Positions 6,200 to 7,097 of a stretch of DNA of 7,097 nucleotides are shown here, piece by piece. The notes under the pieces were generated by a model. That model ran no database searches. It had not been told where the DNA came from and saw only the letters and a list, made by a program, of their open reading frames with translations. The DNA is from Chitinophagales bacterium (GTDB taxonomy: Bacteria > Bacteroidota > Bacteroidia > Chitinophagales > Saprospiraceae), in the NCBI GenBank assembly GCA_013298445.1, contig JAAFHQ010000311.1, forward strand, positions 1 to 7,097, given 5' to 3'. Position 1 is the first letter of the stretch, and the number at the start of each line of letters is the position of its first letter. The position numbers and the translations under genes were made by a program.

Positions 6200-6901
6200 A
6201 TGTCAAAACATTACCTGGTAGTGGGTGGAAGCCACGGAATTGGATTGGAAATTTGTCGGAAATTGCTGCAACAGGGCGATGAGGTCACGGTCATTTCGCG
6301 TACCCTGGGCGAATTGGGCGAGTTGCCAGGCGTAACCCATCATGTGCTGGATGTGAATGCGGAGGATATTCCCGCTAGCATGATTCCTGAAAATTTACAG
6401 GGTTTGGTGTATTGCCCTGGTAGCATCAATCTGCGGGCTTTTGCTAGTTTACCACTCGCTTCTTTTCGGGAAGATTTTGAGATCAATGTAGTGGGTGCCA
6501 TCAAAAGTATTCAGGCTGCACTCAAAGCCCTGAAAAAAAATCCGGGGAGTAGCATCGTGTTGTTCAGCACCGTAGCAGTTGGTCAAGGCATGCCTTTTCA
6601 CAGCAGCATCGCTGCTGCTAAGGGCGCGGTAGAGGGGTTGACTCGATCCTTGGCCGCCGAACTGGCTCCTGGTATCCGGGTGAACTGCATCGCTCCTTCT
6701 TTGACCGATACTCCATTGGCCGCACGCCTTTTGAGCAGTGATGAAAAACGGGAAGCCGCCGCCAATCGGCACCCGCTCAAAAGAGTAGGAGCCGCCAGCG
6801 AACTAGCAGCTCTGGCTACCTTCCTGTTGACCGCAGATGCTGCGTGGATCACGGGGCAGGTCATCCACGCAGATGGGGGCATGAGCGCAGTGCGGGTTTA
6901 A
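6200..6901 (+). CDS. Short-chain dehydrogenase/reductase (SDR) with an altered catalytic site
   Basis: A 233-residue cytosolic SDR with a Rossmann fold: the dinucleotide-binding loop GGSHGIG (residues 9-15), Arg34 after the second strand (suggesting NADP(H)), CPGS (72-75) in place of NNAG, the structural Asn96 (EINVVG) and the C-terminal HADGG (223-227) typical of FabG-like proteins. The catalytic region is unusual. Lys141 is present (IAAAKGAVEG), but the residue four before it, normally Tyr, is Ile137, and the residue 13 before that, normally Ser, is Thr124 in LFSTVAV. It may therefore have weak or altered catalysis, or act by binding a nucleotide or protein. The frame is intact and the rest of the domain well kept, which argues against a pseudogene. 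It is divergent from the photolyase gene, and I recall similar SDR genes beside photolyase genes elsewhere. Its stop lies only 2 bases from that of the next gene, which converges on it. The substrate is unknown. Confidence 0.93.
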   Translation: MSKHYLVVGGSHGIGLEICRKLLQQGDEVTVISRTLGELGELPGVTHHVLDVNAEDIPASMIPENLQGLVYCPGSINLRAFASLPLASFREDFEINVVGAIKSIQAALKALKKNPGSSIVLFSTVAVGQGMPFHSSIAAAKGAVEGLTRSLAAELAPGIRVNCIAPSLTDTPLAARLLSSDEKREAAANRHPLKRVGAASELAALATFLLTADAAWITGQVIHADGGMSAVRV

Positions 6902-6903
6902 AT

Positions 6904-7097
6904 TTATTGGTTGACAATAGGCAAACTGAGGCTAGCCGTATTGTTGTTTTCAGACATTTCGGCGACTACACCCGTTGCATCTATCTTAAAACTGAGCGTT
7001 ACATTGGCTGAACCGTAAGGCGCATTGCGGTGGATCAAATTGTCGGGTACCACAAATTCTATCTGCACTTGTTGGCCTGCGGCCAAAGCACTGATGT
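6904..7097 (-). CDS. C-terminal end of a probable CARDB-domain (Ig-like) secreted protein, partial
   Basis: The minus-strand frame stays open to the window edge, so only the last ~64 residues are visible and the start is missing. The fragment ends in a beta-sandwich-like pattern: LAAGQQVQIEFVVP, then VTLSFKIDATGVVAEMSENNNTA and a final strand LSLPIV before the stop. The sequence D-x-x-G-x-V-x-E-x-x-E-N-N is characteristic of CARDB (cell-adhesion-related) domains, Ig-like repeats common in secreted or surface proteins of Bacteroidota. The rest of the protein, and so its role, cannot be judged. The protein ends right after the domain, so no type IX secretion C-terminal domain follows. A TTG within the frame at 7086 is an internal codon, not a credible start. 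Confidence 0.75.
   Translation of the reverse strand, partial: ISALAAGQQVQIEFVVPDNLIHRNAPYGSANVTLSFKIDATGVVAEMSENNNTASLSLPIVNQ

Overview
The window looks like chromosomal DNA from a Bacteroidota bacterium, probably near the Saprospiria (Haliscomenobacter/Lewinella-like); the genus is an inference. The signs are a GH127 enzyme with a Bacteroides-type C-terminal module, a lipoprotein signal, several starts without a Shine-Dalgarno sequence, and a weak match to the Bacteroidota -7 promoter element. Coding density is high and base composition looks even. I see no RNA gene, insertion sequence, CRISPR array or phage gene, and no gene-free stretch longer than 100 bases.

Layout: (1) bases 1-2086, plus strand, a GH127 glycoside hydrolase (beta-L-arabinofuranosidase family) whose start lies outside the window; (2) 2145-3080, plus strand, a 311-residue lipoprotein of unknown function; (3) a minus-strand run read from 6118 down to 3095: an iron-sulfur (6-4) photolyase, a LigB-type 4,5-DOPA extradiol dioxygenase and a small YbjN-like protein; (4) 6200-6901, plus strand, a short-chain dehydrogenase/reductase (SDR) divergent from the photolyase; (5) 6904-7097, minus strand, the C-terminal end of a probable CARDB-domain protein that continues past the window.

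The most coherent unit is the photolyase/SDR divergent pair, which shares an 81-base intergenic region containing an inverted repeat. The photolyase keeps all four [4Fe-4S] cysteines and the active-site and electron-transfer residues of PhrB-type (6-4) photolyases. Its SDR partner has a recognisable Rossmann fold and the catalytic Lys, but Ile stands where the catalytic Tyr should be and Thr where the catalytic Ser should be. The dioxygenase and YbjN-like gene follow the photolyase on the same strand with gaps of 74 and 52 bases, so cotranscription is possible but unproven. The GH127 and lipoprotein genes appear functionally separate. Nothing here is clearly a new defence or mobile system; the best leads are the degenerate SDR beside the photolyase, the unrecognised lipoprotein, and the dioxygenase with a Tat-like N-terminus.
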